64,000 bases of DNA from Nocardioides sp. zg-1230 (GCF_013155335.1 NZ_JABJQZ010000002.1:248001-312000), one strand, 5' to 3'. Counted from the stretch's first letter, positions 52,123-60,846 are shown. Numbers and translations: made by a program. The notes: generated from the letters alone by a model not told the origin.

Positions 52123-53031
52123 GTGAGCACGACAGCCCCCGGCCCGGCCCGGCGTACGACGGCCGAGCTGGAGGCCCTGCCGCTGGCCCCGCCCGCGGCC
52201 ACGGGCCTGAGCGAGGTCGTACGCCGTCGCTACCTGCTCGGCATGCTGGTGCGCAACACCATCAAGTCGCGCTACCAGGGCACCGTGCTCGGCTGGGTGT
52301 GGAGCTACCTGCAGCCGGCCATCCGGTTCTGCATGTTCTACTTCCTGTTCCAGGTGATGATCGGCCGCGGCGCCGGGATGGAGAACTTCGCCATCCACCT
52401 GTTCGCCGGCATGGTGATCGTGCACTTCTTCACCGAGACCTTCAACGGTGGCACCCAGTCGCTGGTCCAGAACAGGTCGCTGATCACCAAGCTGCCGGTG
52501 CCGCGCGAGATGTTCCCGGTGGCCCGCATGCTCGTCGCCGGCTGGCACACCATCCCGATGCTGGTGATCCTCGTGGTGCCGTGCGTGTTCCTCGGGTGGC
52601 GCCCCGACCCGGTGGGGATGGCGGCGGCGCTGCTGGGCTTCACCCTCACGGCCGCGCTCGGGCTGGCCCTGGGGCTGCTCTTCAGCGTCGGCAACGTCTT
52701 CATGCGCGACATCGGCAAGGTGGCGCAGACCCTCACCCAGTTCGTCACCTTCAGCGTGCCGATGATGTACCCCTACACCCTCGTGCAGGAGCGCTTCGGC
52801 GAGCCGATCGCGACCTACTACCTGTGGAACCCGATGGCCGAGGCCGTGCTCCTGATCCAGCGCGGCTTCTGGACCGGCACCACCAGCGACCCCGAGGCGA
52901 CGGCCGCGGTGCACCTGCCCGACCACCTCTTCACCCGCGGCCTGGTGATGACGGCCATCGCGTTCGTGCTGCTGGTGCTGGCGCAGCGGATCTTCGCCCG
53001 TCTCGAGGCCCGCGTCCCGGAGCGTCTGTGA
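52123..53031 (+). CDS. ABC-2-type polysaccharide export permease (Wzm-like)
   Basis: This 302-aa membrane subunit flips a lipid-linked glycan. It starts with a polar tail; then comes LVRNTIKSRYQGTVLGWVWS (20 residues) with YLQPAIRFCMFYFLF, the classical start of Wzm/RfbA permeases. Five further helices and VLIQRGFWTG follow. GTG at 52123 is the first start after the glfT2-like stop. The stop overlaps the ATPase ATG (TGATG). The neighbours make galactan the likely cargo, as for Rv3783/Rv3781 in mycobacteria. Confidence 0.92.
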   Translation: MSTTAPGPARRTTAELEALPLAPPAATGLSEVVRRRYLLGMLVRNTIKSRYQGTVLGWVWSYLQPAIRFCMFYFLFQVMIGRGAGMENFAIHLFAGMVIVHFFTETFNGGTQSLVQNRSLITKLPVPREMFPVARMLVAGWHTIPMLVILVVPCVFLGWRPDPVGMAAALLGFTLTAALGLALGLLFSVGNVFMRDIGKVAQTLTQFVTFSVPMMYPYTLVQERFGEPIATYYLWNPMAEAVLLIQRGFWTGTTSDPEATAAVHLPDHLFTRGLVMTAIAFVLLVLAQRIFARLEARVPERL

Positions 53032-53801
53032 TGACGACCATGATCCAGGTGGAGAACGCCACCAAGGCGTTCACGCTGTCCTACCAGCGCTCGCTCAAGC
53101 AGACGGTGCTGGCCAAGGCCCGCGGCCGCAAGACCCACGACTCCTTCAACGCCGTCGACGACGTGAGCTTCAAGGTGCACGAGGGGGAGTCGGTCGGCCT
53201 GATGGGCCTCAACGGCTCCGGCAAGTCGACGCTGCTCAAGCTCATCAGCGGCGTGATGCGTCCCGACAGCGGCTCGGTGCTGACGCGCGGCCGGATCGCG
53301 GGTCTGATCGCGACCGGCACCGGCTTCGACAACAACCTGAGCGGGCGGGAGAACCTCTACCTGAACGCGGCCATCCTTGGGATGTCGCGGGCCGAGACCG
53401 ACCGCAAGTTCGACGAGATCGTCGACTTCGCCGACCTCGGGAAGTTCCTCGACACCGAGGTGGCCTACTACAGCTCCGGCATGAAGGCACGCCTCGGGTT
53501 CTCGGTCGCGGTCAACGTCGACGCCGACATCTTCATCGCCGACGAGGCCCTGGCGGTGGGGGACCGGCCGTTCAAGCGCAAGTGCAAGCGGCGCATGGAC
53601 GAGATCGTGCGCTCGGGCGTGACGATGTTCTACGTCTCGCATGCCCCCGGCTCCGTCCGCAACCTCTGCGACCGGGTCCTGGTCATGGAGAGCGGGCGCC
53701 TCGGCTTCGACGGCGACGTCGAGGAGGGCATCCGCTACCTCCACTACGACGAGGGCGACGACGACCAGGGCGAGGACGACGGCCTCGGCGCCGACATCTA
53801 G
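53031..53801 (+). CDS. ABC transporter ATP-binding protein for polysaccharide export (Wzt-like)
   Basis: This 256-aa ATPase pairs with the Wzm-like permease. It shows Walker A GLNGSGKSTLLK near residue 60, the Wzt-type segment ATGTGFDNNLSGRENLYLNA (20 residues), signature YYSSGMKARLGFSVAVNVDA (20 residues), Walker B (FIADEALAVGD) and the H-loop MFYVSHAPGSV. It lacks the C-terminal carbohydrate-binding domain of O-antigen Wzt and ends with an acidic tail (DEGDDDQGEDDG). The ATG overlaps the permease stop. Confidence 0.93.
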   Translation: MTTMIQVENATKAFTLSYQRSLKQTVLAKARGRKTHDSFNAVDDVSFKVHEGESVGLMGLNGSGKSTLLKLISGVMRPDSGSVLTRGRIAGLIATGTGFDNNLSGRENLYLNAAILGMSRAETDRKFDEIVDFADLGKFLDTEVAYYSSGMKARLGFSVAVNVDADIFIADEALAVGDRPFKRKCKRRMDEIVRSGVTMFYVSHAPGSVRNLCDRVLVMESGRLGFDGDVEEGIRYLHYDEGDDDQGEDDGLGADI

Positions 53802-53824
53802 GCAGCCCAACCCCAGCCCGCCCC

Positions 53825-53880
53825 CGAGCGGTGTGTGAGACACGTTTCGACCGCAGAAAACGTGTCTGACGCACCGCTCG
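53825..53880. terminator. large imperfect hairpin after the galactan export genes
   Basis: Two 23-base arms (53825-53847 and 53858-53880) pair at 21 positions around a 10-nt loop (CGAGCGGTG...CACGTTT against AAACGTG...CACCGCTCG). The T and A runs near the loop make it look like a bidirectional terminator. Its size and symmetry would also fit a dispersed palindromic repeat. It starts 23 bp after the last stop. Confidence 0.6.
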
Positions 53881-53909
53881 AGGCATTTTCGGGGCACAAT
53901 CGGTCAGAA

Positions 53910-53955
53910 TTACACCGGTGTAACGGCGTGTCGAGTGGAAATTACAGCGTTGTAG
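53910..53955. promoter_or_regulatory. pair of TTACA-N4-TGTAA operator-like palindromes before the amidase gene
   Basis: TTACACCGGTGTAA at 53910-53923 is a perfect 14-bp palindrome. TTACAGCGTTGTAG at 53942-53955 matches it at 11 of 14 positions. The 32-bp spacing is about three helical turns, so two dimers could bind on one face. They lie 87-132 bp upstream of the ATG. The regulator is unknown. Confidence 0.5.
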
Positions 53956-54041
53956 TTACTCAGAAACCCTTCCGTGACTGATGTGACTGGTGTGAAACTC
54001 CTGCCTTGTGTGACCTTCCCCCACACAGCAGGAGTCTTGTC

Positions 54042-56759
54042 ATGCGTCCTCTTCAGGCCCGCCTCGTCACCCTCTGCCAGCAGGTGCTGGCCCTGGGTGT
54101 CGTGCTCGTCGTGCTCACCCCCGCCTCCGGTGTCGTGTCCCTCGACATCGTGGGGGAGACGCCCGGTGCCCCCGCCGCCACGACCGCCCCCGCGGCGCTC
54201 ATGTCGGCCACCGTCCCCACCGCGGCGGTGACGCCGACCGTGACCGAGGTGCCGCTGACCGGGGAGTCCGGCGGGTTCGCCGGGCTGCGGGGACGCACGG
54301 TCGCGGGCGGGGCCTCGGAAGCACGCGTGGTCAGCACGCCGCAGCCCGTGGACGCCTTCGGCGCGGTCGGGGTCACCTGGGCCAGCGGCGAGGAGCTCGA
54401 GGAGGACCAGATCACCCTCCGCGTCCGCACCCGCGAGGGCGAGGAGTGGAGCGCCTGGGAGGACCTGGAGTACCACGACGAGCACGGGCCCGACCCGGAC
54501 AGCGCGGAGGCCGCGGCCGCCCGTCCCGGCACGGAGCCCACCTTCGTGGGCGACGTGGACGACGTCCAGGTCGAGGCCCGCACCGACGGCGTCGCCCTGC
54601 CCGACGACCTCTCCCTCGCCGTGGTCGACCCGGGGTCGGCCACGAGGACCGAGACCGAGGCGCCGGCCGATGCCGCGAAGAGCGACCCCGGTGCGTCGTA
54701 CGACGAGGAGTTCGCGCAGCAGGAGGGCACGGACGCCGCCTCCGAGGGCATCACGCTCCAGGCGGCGCGCACGCAGGCCGTCGCGCAGCCCACCATCTTC
54801 TCGCGGGCCCAGTGGGGCGCCGACGAGAGCATCCGCAACAAGAGCGCCCTGCGCTACGGCTCGATCAGCGGCGGCTTCGTCCACCACACGGTCAACGCCA
54901 ACGACTACTCCGAGGCCCAGGTGCCGGCGCTCCTGCGCAGCATCTACGCCTACCACGTGAAGTCGCGGGGCTGGAGCGACATCGGCTACAACTTCCTCGT
55001 CGACCGGTTCGGCCGGATCTGGGAGGGCCGCTACGGCGGCATCGACCGTCCGGTCGTCGGCGCCCACACGCTCAACTACAACGACTACTCGTTCGCGATG
55101 TCGGCGATCGGCAACTTCGACACCGTCCAGCCGCCCGACGTGATGCTGCGTGCCTACGGTGCACTCTTCGCGTGGAAGCTGTCGCTGCACGGGGTCAACC
55201 CCGCGTCGACGTCGCAGAAGATCGGTCGCGGCACGTTCCAGGCGATCAACGGCCATCGGGACGCGGGTTCGACGGCGTGCCCCGGCAAGTACCTCTACGC
55301 CCAGCTGCCGCTGATCCGGACGTATGCGTCCCAATCGGCGCCGGCGGTCCCGCCGCCCCCGCCGACCGAGGTCCCGATCGCCGAGCCCGCGCCGCAGAAC
55401 AACCTCGACGCCTCGCCGTACCCCGACCTCGTCGTCCGCCGCGCCTCCGACGGCCGTGGCCTGGTGCTGCCGACCGGCGGCCTCACGTCCTTCCAGACCC
55501 GTACGGTCGTGGGCAAGCGCGGCTGGGACAAGCGCGCAGACGTCCTCGTCTCGCCCGACCTGACCGGGGACGGCTTGCCCGACCTGGTGACGGCGGACAA
55601 GTCCGGCGACGTCCGGGTCCGCGCCGGCAAGGGCAACGGCAAGTTCGGCAAGACCACGCGCAAGCTGCGGCTCCGCGGCTACTCGCTCGTCACCGCCGCC
55701 GGCGACATCAACGGCGACGGCCGCAACGACCTGGTGGCCCGGTTCAAGGGTCGTCTCGCCACCCTGCTCGGGACCGAGAAGGGCGGCTTCGCCCGCAAGG
55801 TCACGCGCAAGGGCTACGGCAACTACCGGCAGGTCGTCGGTGCCGGGGACGTCAACGGCGACGGCCGCGCCGACCTGCTGCTGCGCACCAAGAACCGCCT
55901 CTTCCTGCAGACGGGCTACGGCACCGGCCGGTTCGCCGCACCCAGGCGCGTCGCCGGGAAGTGGAGCGGCTACAACCGGGTCGTCGCCGGTGACTTCAAC
56001 GGCGACGGACGCTCCGACCTGGTGGCCCGGACGTCCAAAGGCAAGATGATGCTGATGCCCGGACGCGGCGACGGCACCTACGGCGCCGCGCTGGGGCCGG
56101 CCACCAACCTCAAGACGATGCGCTTCATCACCGGCGCCAACATGGTCGGCGGTGCCGGGGCGGATCTGATCGGCGTCTCCGGCAAGCAGCTCGTCGTGGT
56201 CGCCAACCGCGACACCTTCGAGCTCGGCGCGCCGATCGACACCGGCGTCTCCTTCGCCGGCATGGACACGATCCTCAACGCCGGCGACGTCAACCGCGAC
56301 GGGTTCGGCGACGTGCTCACCCGCGACGGCTCGGGCCAGCTGTGGTTCTTCGCCGGCACCGGCACCGGCACGCTCGCGGTGGGCACCGTGCTCGGCCAGG
56401 GCTGGGGACCGGTGCAGGGCCTGAGGGCGGTCGGCGACGTCACCGGCGACGGGCTCCCGGACCTCATCGGCACCCCGAGCGGGAGCCGGCTGACGGTCTG
56501 GCCCGGCAACGGCGCCGGCGTGGGCGCCGGCATCCTCGTCAAGGGTGGCGTGGTCCCCGCGCCGGCCGGGCTCCCTGCCGACCTCTCCGGCTTCGACTGG
56601 GTGCTGGGCGTGCAGGCGATGACCCTCAAGGGCTCGGCCGACTACGTCGTCCGGGACCGCGCGAGCGGAGTGGCGTACCTCTACTCCGGTCGCAAGTCCG
56701 GCGTCTCCGACCCGCGGGTGCTGGGCGAGGGACTGGGGGCCTTCGACCTGGCCGGGTGA
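54042..56759 (+). CDS. secreted PGRP-type N-acetylmuramoyl-L-alanine amidase with FG-GAP/VCBS-like repeats
   Basis: This 905-aa exported protein has a signal peptide in the first 35 residues and a low-complexity Ala/Thr/Pro part. A PGRP/amidase_2 domain lies at about 250-430: FSRAQWGADESIRNK, the zinc His in GGFVHHTVNANDYSE, YNFLVDRFGRIWEGRYGG and INGHRDAGSTACPGKYLY. From about 465 to 880 there are repeated units with GDxNGDGxxDL motifs (calcium-binding FG-GAP-type propeller repeats): GDINGDGRNDLVAR, GDVNGDGRADLLLR, GDFNGDGRSDLVAR, GDVNRDGFGDVLTR. It probably cleaves peptidoglycan stem peptides outside the cell. AGGAG precedes the ATG. Confidence 0.93.
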   Translation: MRPLQARLVTLCQQVLALGVVLVVLTPASGVVSLDIVGETPGAPAATTAPAALMSATVPTAAVTPTVTEVPLTGESGGFAGLRGRTVAGGASEARVVSTPQPVDAFGAVGVTWASGEELEEDQITLRVRTREGEEWSAWEDLEYHDEHGPDPDSAEAAAARPGTEPTFVGDVDDVQVEARTDGVALPDDLSLAVVDPGSATRTETEAPADAAKSDPGASYDEEFAQQEGTDAASEGITLQAARTQAVAQPTIFSRAQWGADESIRNKSALRYGSISGGFVHHTVNANDYSEAQVPALLRSIYAYHVKSRGWSDIGYNFLVDRFGRIWEGRYGGIDRPVVGAHTLNYNDYSFAMSAIGNFDTVQPPDVMLRAYGALFAWKLSLHGVNPASTSQKIGRGTFQAINGHRDAGSTACPGKYLYAQLPLIRTYASQSAPAVPPPPPTEVPIAEPAPQNNLDASPYPDLVVRRASDGRGLVLPTGGLTSFQTRTVVGKRGWDKRADVLVSPDLTGDGLPDLVTADKSGDVRVRAGKGNGKFGKTTRKLRLRGYSLVTAAGDINGDGRNDLVARFKGRLATLLGTEKGGFARKVTRKGYGNYRQVVGAGDVNGDGRADLLLRTKNRLFLQTGYGTGRFAAPRRVAGKWSGYNRVVAGDFNGDGRSDLVARTSKGKMMLMPGRGDGTYGAALGPATNLKTMRFITGANMVGGAGADLIGVSGKQLVVVANRDTFELGAPIDTGVSFAGMDTILNAGDVNRDGFGDVLTRDGSGQLWFFAGTGTGTLAVGTVLGQGWGPVQGLRAVGDVTGDGLPDLIGTPSGSRLTVWPGNGAGVGAGILVKGGVVPAPAGLPADLSGFDWVLGVQAMTLKGSADYVVRDRASGVAYLYSGRKSGVSDPRVLGEGLGAFDLAG

Positions 56760-56780
56760 GGCGGCGCGGGAGCAGCGCGA

Positions 56781-57512
56781 TCAGGCCCGGGCAGTCGCCC
56801 GTTCGGCGTCGTGGACGTCGTCGAGGCGAGCCGGGTCGGGGTTGCGGACAAGGACCAGCGAGCCTCCTCGTCCGAGGGGCTCGGTGAAGGTGGCCATTCC
56901 TGGTGGGGAAGCCGGGTCGGCCACCGAGAGAAGACGGCCGCCGTCGGTGAGATCACTCCCGACGGCGGCCGTCAGGTCGTGCGGGCGGTCGGCGGGCGGC
57001 CCGAAGAGCTGCTGCTGGGTCAGCGCGTCGGTCGCGGGGTCGTCGCCGGTCGGCGGGTCCCACGCGGTGAACCCGTCGGGCTGCGACCAGATCTCGACGC
57101 CCACGTCGAGCACGCCGGCCGGGAGCGCCTCGGCGAACCGCACGCCCAACGGGCGCAGGCTGCACGCCAGCACCGGGATGGTCCCGGCGCGGGGCGCCCA
57201 GGCCCCGAGGCCGTCGGGGCCGCACACCACGGCGTCCGGCTGGTCGGAGGTGGTGACCCGCAGGCCGAGCGTCCACGCCGCGCCCAGGAACACCGGCGAG
57301 AGCCAGTGGGGCGGGAGGTCGATGCGCAGCGACATGCCGCGCTCGAGGTCGGCGACGTCGCTCAGCAGTCCGGAGGCCTTGGCCACCCAGTTGGCGTACG
57401 TCGTCACCGACAGCTCGACGCGTTCGTCGCTCGCGTGGTCGTAGAACGTCAGCAGCGGGCGTCCGGGGTCGCGTCGCAGCTGGGCTGCGAGCACCTCGGC
57501 GAAGGTCGTCAC
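56781..57512 (-). CDS. TIGR03089 family protein
   Basis: This 243-aa protein resembles the N-terminal part of AMP-forming acyl-CoA synthetases but lacks the catalytic ATP motif and C-terminal domain: RPLLTFYDHASDERVELSVT (20 residues), TYANWVAKASGLLSD, DLPPHWLSPVFLGAAWTLGL (20 residues) with RVTTSDQPDAVVCGPD. The family is restricted to actinobacteria and has no known function. The start is a GTG. It lies 10 bp downstream of the DUF3105 gene. Confidence 0.88.
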   Translation of the reverse strand: MTTFAEVLAAQLRRDPGRPLLTFYDHASDERVELSVTTYANWVAKASGLLSDVADLERGMSLRIDLPPHWLSPVFLGAAWTLGLRVTTSDQPDAVVCGPDGLGAWAPRAGTIPVLACSLRPLGVRFAEALPAGVLDVGVEIWSQPDGFTAWDPPTGDDPATDALTQQQLFGPPADRPHDLTAAVGSDLTDGGRLLSVADPASPPGMATFTEPLGRGGSLVLVRNPDPARLDDVHDAERATARA

Positions 57513-57522
57513 GAGTTGTGCC

Positions 57523-58260
57523 TCAGACGGCGTTGGGCTCCGGGGAGTCCATGTAGGGGTAGTCCTGCATGAAGGTGTCCAGCGCGGCGCCGCTCACCTC
57601 GGAGCAGTACTGCCAGACGCCGACCTGCTTGGTCGGGTCGGTCTCGCCGACACCGCCGAGCGACCAGTGGGTGAGGGCGACGTGCTGGCCGTCGGGGAAG
57701 TCCTTGCCGTCCTCGGAGGTCCACGGCACGGCCTTGAACTTGTCGCGCAGGTTGTCGGTGCCCTCCAGCTTGGAGGCGATGCCGCGCAGCACGTCCATCT
57801 GGTCGGAGTCGTCGGCGATGGTCTCGTCGTACCAGAGGATCGTGAAGCCGTGCTCGAGGTTGTGCACCAGCTCGCCGAGCTCGGGACGGTCGGAGGCGGT
57901 GTAGAGCTTGCGCTCCATGCTGTCCCACATGTTCCAGTGCTGGCCGAAGGCCGGCGGGGCGTCGGGGTAGGTCATCGGCGTGCCGACCTCGACGTGGTCC
58001 TGGCTGCCCTCGGCCGACTTGGTCGTGACGTCCTGGCAGACCGACGCCTTCGCGCCGATCTCACCGAGCGAGTCGGAGGCATAGGCCCGCAGGTCCCACC
58101 AGTCCTTGATCGGCTTGAACGCCGCGGCGCCGACGATCAGCACGGCGACGAGGACGCACACGCCCACGATCGCCAGCCCGCGCCGGTTCTCGCGCTTGGA
58201 CTGCTGGGAGCGGATGGAGTCGATGACCGCCTGACGGTCGGTCTTTGCCTGCTTGGCCAC
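57523..58260 (-). CDS. DUF3105 domain membrane-anchored protein
   Basis: This 245-aa protein has a charged N-terminus, one helix at about 30-48 (LAIVGVCVLVAVLIVGAAAF, 20 residues) and an extracytoplasmic DUF3105 domain: TYPDAPPAFGQHWNMWDSME (20 residues), LGELVHNLEHGFTILWYDET (20 residues) and HVALTHWSLGG. The His-rich conserved positions suggest metal binding, but no function is established. The GTG start lacks a clear Shine-Dalgarno sequence. TIGR03089 follows in the same direction. Confidence 0.88.
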   Translation of the reverse strand: MAKQAKTDRQAVIDSIRSQQSKRENRRGLAIVGVCVLVAVLIVGAAAFKPIKDWWDLRAYASDSLGEIGAKASVCQDVTTKSAEGSQDHVEVGTPMTYPDAPPAFGQHWNMWDSMERKLYTASDRPELGELVHNLEHGFTILWYDETIADDSDQMDVLRGIASKLEGTDNLRDKFKAVPWTSEDGKDFPDGQHVALTHWSLGGVGETDPTKQVGVWQYCSEVSGAALDTFMQDYPYMDSPEPNAV

Positions 58261-58312
58261 GGTGCTCGGTGTCTCTCGGTCGAGTGCTGGGTCGGTCCTG
58301 CGGTGGGAGAGT

Positions 58313-59332
58313 CTACGTAGTCACGGGTGAGACGTGGCACACGACGCCTGCCACCGACTCCTCCCAGCGGCGGATCCGCCACCCGTTCGCGAAGCAGACC
58401 GCCGCCACGGCCGTGCGGTCCGACCCCTCGGGCAGCCGCAGCTCGTTGCGGTCGGGGTCGCCGTCGAAGGTCAGCGACAGCGTCGAGGTCATCGATCGAC
58501 CACGCCCGACGACCCGCCCCACCTGCGTCTGGAGCTCGGGCAGGTCCACCGGCGCCCCGAAGGGAGCCCGGTCGGACTCGTCCCCGGCCAGGGCGCGTAC
58601 GACGGCCTCGCGGGCGCCCCAGCCGAACAGGTCCCCGCCCTCGGGGCGCACGAGGGACGCGGCGCCGGGGCCGTCATCCCCGGGCGGTAGCACGAGGTCC
58701 GCGCGCCCGCGCACGACGGCGACCGGCCGTCCCGCCAGCTTGCCCTGCGCGAGCTCGGCGGCACCCGCGATCTCGTCGGCCACGGCCGGGAGGGTGACGG
58801 CGAGGGGGTTGCCGTGGGGGTCGGTGCGGCCGGCGAAGTCCTCGGCGACGAGCAGGCCGGCGGCGCCCACGGCGAGGTCGGTCTGCCCCTCGCGCCACGC
58901 ACGACCCGACGTGTCGGTGACCACGACACCCACGTTGGTCCCGGTGCGCCGGAGGACCTCGCGGCGCAGCGACCGGGCGGAGGCGTCGGGGTCCACGGGG
59001 AGCAGCACGACCGAGTCGGCGGGCACGTTGGACGCGTCGACACCGGCCGCCGCCATGATCAGTCCGAGACGGTTGCGCACGATGCGCACGGGGCCGCGCT
59101 GCGCCACGACGCGGACAGTCTCCTCCTCGACCGCGGTCTCGCGGTCGCCCACCCGGGTGCGTCCCTCGGCCTTGCTGACCACCTTGCTGGTCACGCAGAC
59201 CACGTCGCCGTCGGCCAGGTCGGCGCCGTCGCCGAGCGCGGCGAGCACGAGCGCGGCCAGGTCGTCCCCGGCTGCGACCTCGGGCATCCCGTCGGGCGCC
59301 CACACCTCGAGCCGGCCCACGGGGGCGCTCAT
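58313..59332 (-). CDS. cofE: coenzyme F420-0:L-glutamate ligase, form without a nitroreductase domain
   Basis: This 339-aa enzyme would add glutamate to F420-0. The CofE domain (about 1-245) is typical: GDDLAALVLAALGDGADLAD (20 residues), VVCVTSKVVSKAEGRT, VDASNVPADSVVLLPVDPDA (20 residues) with TNVGVVVTDTSGRAWREGQ and TDLAVGAAG. Mycobacterial FbiB also has a nitroreductase-like domain of about 200 residues that reduces the precursor dehydro-F420. Here only about 90 residues follow (DRAPFGAPVDLPELQTQVG, then TLSLTFDGDPDRNELRLP), not similar to that domain. The reductase step must lie elsewhere. The ATG overlaps the cofD stop. Confidence 0.92.
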   Translation of the reverse strand: MSAPVGRLEVWAPDGMPEVAAGDDLAALVLAALGDGADLADGDVVCVTSKVVSKAEGRTRVGDRETAVEEETVRVVAQRGPVRIVRNRLGLIMAAAGVDASNVPADSVVLLPVDPDASARSLRREVLRRTGTNVGVVVTDTSGRAWREGQTDLAVGAAGLLVAEDFAGRTDPHGNPLAVTLPAVADEIAGAAELAQGKLAGRPVAVVRGRADLVLPPGDDGPGAASLVRPEGGDLFGWGAREAVVRALAGDESDRAPFGAPVDLPELQTQVGRVVGRGRSMTSTLSLTFDGDPDRNELRLPEGSDRTAVAAVCFANGWRIRRWEESVAGVVCHVSPVTT

Positions 59333-60369
59333 GCGGGGTCGATGACGAGCGAGACGGCGGCCGCGGCCATCGCCGCGGTGGCGTCGTCGCCGGACATCAT
59401 CAGCGGCACGGCCGCGGCCCGGATCCCGGCTTGGTCCAGTCCGGTCAGCTGGTCGGCGTCGCGCTCGTCGACCAGCCAGCCGTCGAGCACCCCGCCCGCG
59501 GACCGGGCGCCGTAGTGGGCACCGACGGCGCCGGCGCTCACCTCGACCCCGATGCTGGTGAGCATCTGGGCGGCCATGCCGTGCACGTGGGAGGGGCCGA
59601 CGATGGGGGAGAGGCCCACCACGGGGGCGGACGTCGCGCGGACCGCGTCGCGGATGCCGGGCACCCCGAGGATCGTGCCGACCGAGACCACCGGGTTCGA
59701 CGGAGGCAGGACGACGAGGTCGGCCTCGCCGATGGCCTCGAGCACGCCGGGGGCCGGGGTCGCGGCCTCCTGGCCGACCACGAGCACCGCCTCGGCCGCC
59801 ACTGCGGCGCGCAGCCGCACCCAGTACTCCTGGAAGTGGATGACCCGCCGCCCGCTGGGGCTGTCGGGGTCGGCCACGGCCACGTGGGTCTCGACCCGGT
59901 CGTCGCTCATCGGCAGCAGCCGCACCGTGGCGCCGTGCACGGGCGTGAGCCAGCGTCGGCACAGCGCCTCGGCGACCTGGGACAGGGTGTAGCCGGCCTC
60001 GAGCATCTGGGTGCGGACCAGGTGGGTCGCGATGTCGCGGTCGCCGAGGCCGAACCACGTCGGCTCGACGCCGTACGCCTCGAGCTCGGTGCGCGCGCTC
60101 CAGGTCTCGTCGCGGCGGCCCCACCCGCGCTCGACGTCGATCCCGTCGCCGAGGGTGTACATCACGGTGTCGAGGTCGGGGCACACCTTGAGGCCGTGGA
60201 CCCACCAGTCGTCGGCGGTGTTGGCCACGACGGTGACCTCGGTGTCGGCGGACCCGCCGGCGACGACGCCCGAGCGCAGGCCGTGCAGGAGTCCCTGGAG
60301 GAAGCGGGCCCCGCCGACGCCGCCGGAGAGGACGGTGATACGGCGGAGCGTGGACGCGGATGATGACAT
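59329..60369 (-). CDS. cofD: 2-phospho-L-lactate (phosphoenolpyruvate) transferase CofD/FbiA
   Basis: This 346-aa transferase joins Fo with the phospho-carboxylate moiety from the activated precursor to give F420-0 or its dehydro form. It starts with RRITVLSGGVGGARFLQGLL (20 residues) and continues with TVVANTADDWWVHGLKVCPD (20 residues) and LDTVMYTLGDGID. Later VLPPSNPVVSVGTILGVPGI (20 residues) is diagnostic. The ATG at 60369 fits the family start; an upstream in-frame start at 60438 would extend into the whiB promoter. cofE is coupled behind it. It diverges from whiB as fbiA does from whiB2 in mycobacteria. Confidence 0.96.
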   Translation of the reverse strand: MSSSASTLRRITVLSGGVGGARFLQGLLHGLRSGVVAGGSADTEVTVVANTADDWWVHGLKVCPDLDTVMYTLGDGIDVERGWGRRDETWSARTELEAYGVEPTWFGLGDRDIATHLVRTQMLEAGYTLSQVAEALCRRWLTPVHGATVRLLPMSDDRVETHVAVADPDSPSGRRVIHFQEYWVRLRAAVAAEAVLVVGQEAATPAPGVLEAIGEADLVVLPPSNPVVSVGTILGVPGIRDAVRATSAPVVGLSPIVGPSHVHGMAAQMLTSIGVEVSAGAVGAHYGARSAGGVLDGWLVDERDADQLTGLDQAGIRAAAVPLMMSGDDATAAMAAAAVSLVIDPA

Positions 60370-60413
60370 AGGAACAGCCTGCCGGAAGCGGAATGGCCAT
60401 ATCAGATCCGGGC

Positions 60414-60443
60414 TTGACTTGCGGGGTACGACAGGCATGTAAT
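60414..60443 (+). promoter_or_regulatory. -35/-10 promoter of whiB
   Basis: TTGACT at 60414-60419 and TGTAAT at 60438-60443 are separated by 18 nt, a strong housekeeping promoter by actinobacterial standards. Transcription would start about 65 nt before the whiB ATG. The cofD promoter must share the same 145-bp gap. Confidence 0.65.
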
Positions 60444-60514
60444 TCCCACAGTGTCGTTAGGTTGTTTCCAGTGTCTCGTCCAGTTCTGAAAACAGGGTCG
60501 AAAGGGCGTCAGCC

Positions 60515-60772
60515 ATGAGAGCAGAACTGTTTCTTCTCGAGCCCGAGGGCGAGGAGTTCGGTTGGCAGGACCGCGCCTTGTGCGCGCAGACGGACCCCGA
60601 GGCGTTCTTCCCCGAGAAGGGCGGCTCCACCAGGGAGGCCAAGAAGGTCTGCCTGACGTGCGAGGTCCGCGACGACTGCCTCGAGTACGCGTTGATGAAC
60701 GACGAGCGCTTCGGCATCTGGGGCGGTCTGTCCGAGCGCGAGCGCCGCAAGCTCAAGAAGCGGGCCGTCTGA
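60515..60772 (+). CDS. whiB: WhiB-family iron-sulfur regulator (WhiB2/WhmD type)
   Basis: This 85-aa Wbl protein binds a [4Fe-4S] cluster through C23, C46, C49 and C55 (ALCAQTDPEAFFPEKGG, then KKVCLTCEVRDDCLEYAL). The Wbl turn FGIWGGLSERERRKLKKR and the basic C-terminus follow. The order cofD-whiB in divergent orientation is that of fbiA-whiB2 in mycobacteria, where WhiB2 controls septation. A cell-division role is therefore likely but inferred. The ATG at 60515 has GAAAGGG nine bases upstream. Confidence 0.96.
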   Translation: MRAELFLLEPEGEEFGWQDRALCAQTDPEAFFPEKGGSTREAKKVCLTCEVRDDCLEYALMNDERFGIWGGLSERERRKLKKRAV

Positions 60773-60834
60773 GCCTCCGCTCCACCTCCGTCGCTCCACC
60801 CCGTCGGCATTTCGGCGGCTCGGGGACCCGTCGC

Positions 60835-60840
60835 TAGGGT
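60835..60840 (+). promoter_or_regulatory. -10 hexamer TAGGGT, leaderless promoter of the large GT2 gene
   Basis: TAGGGT ends 6 nt before the GTG at 60847, without a Shine-Dalgarno sequence. Confidence 0.5.
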
Positions 60841-60846
60841 GCTCCG

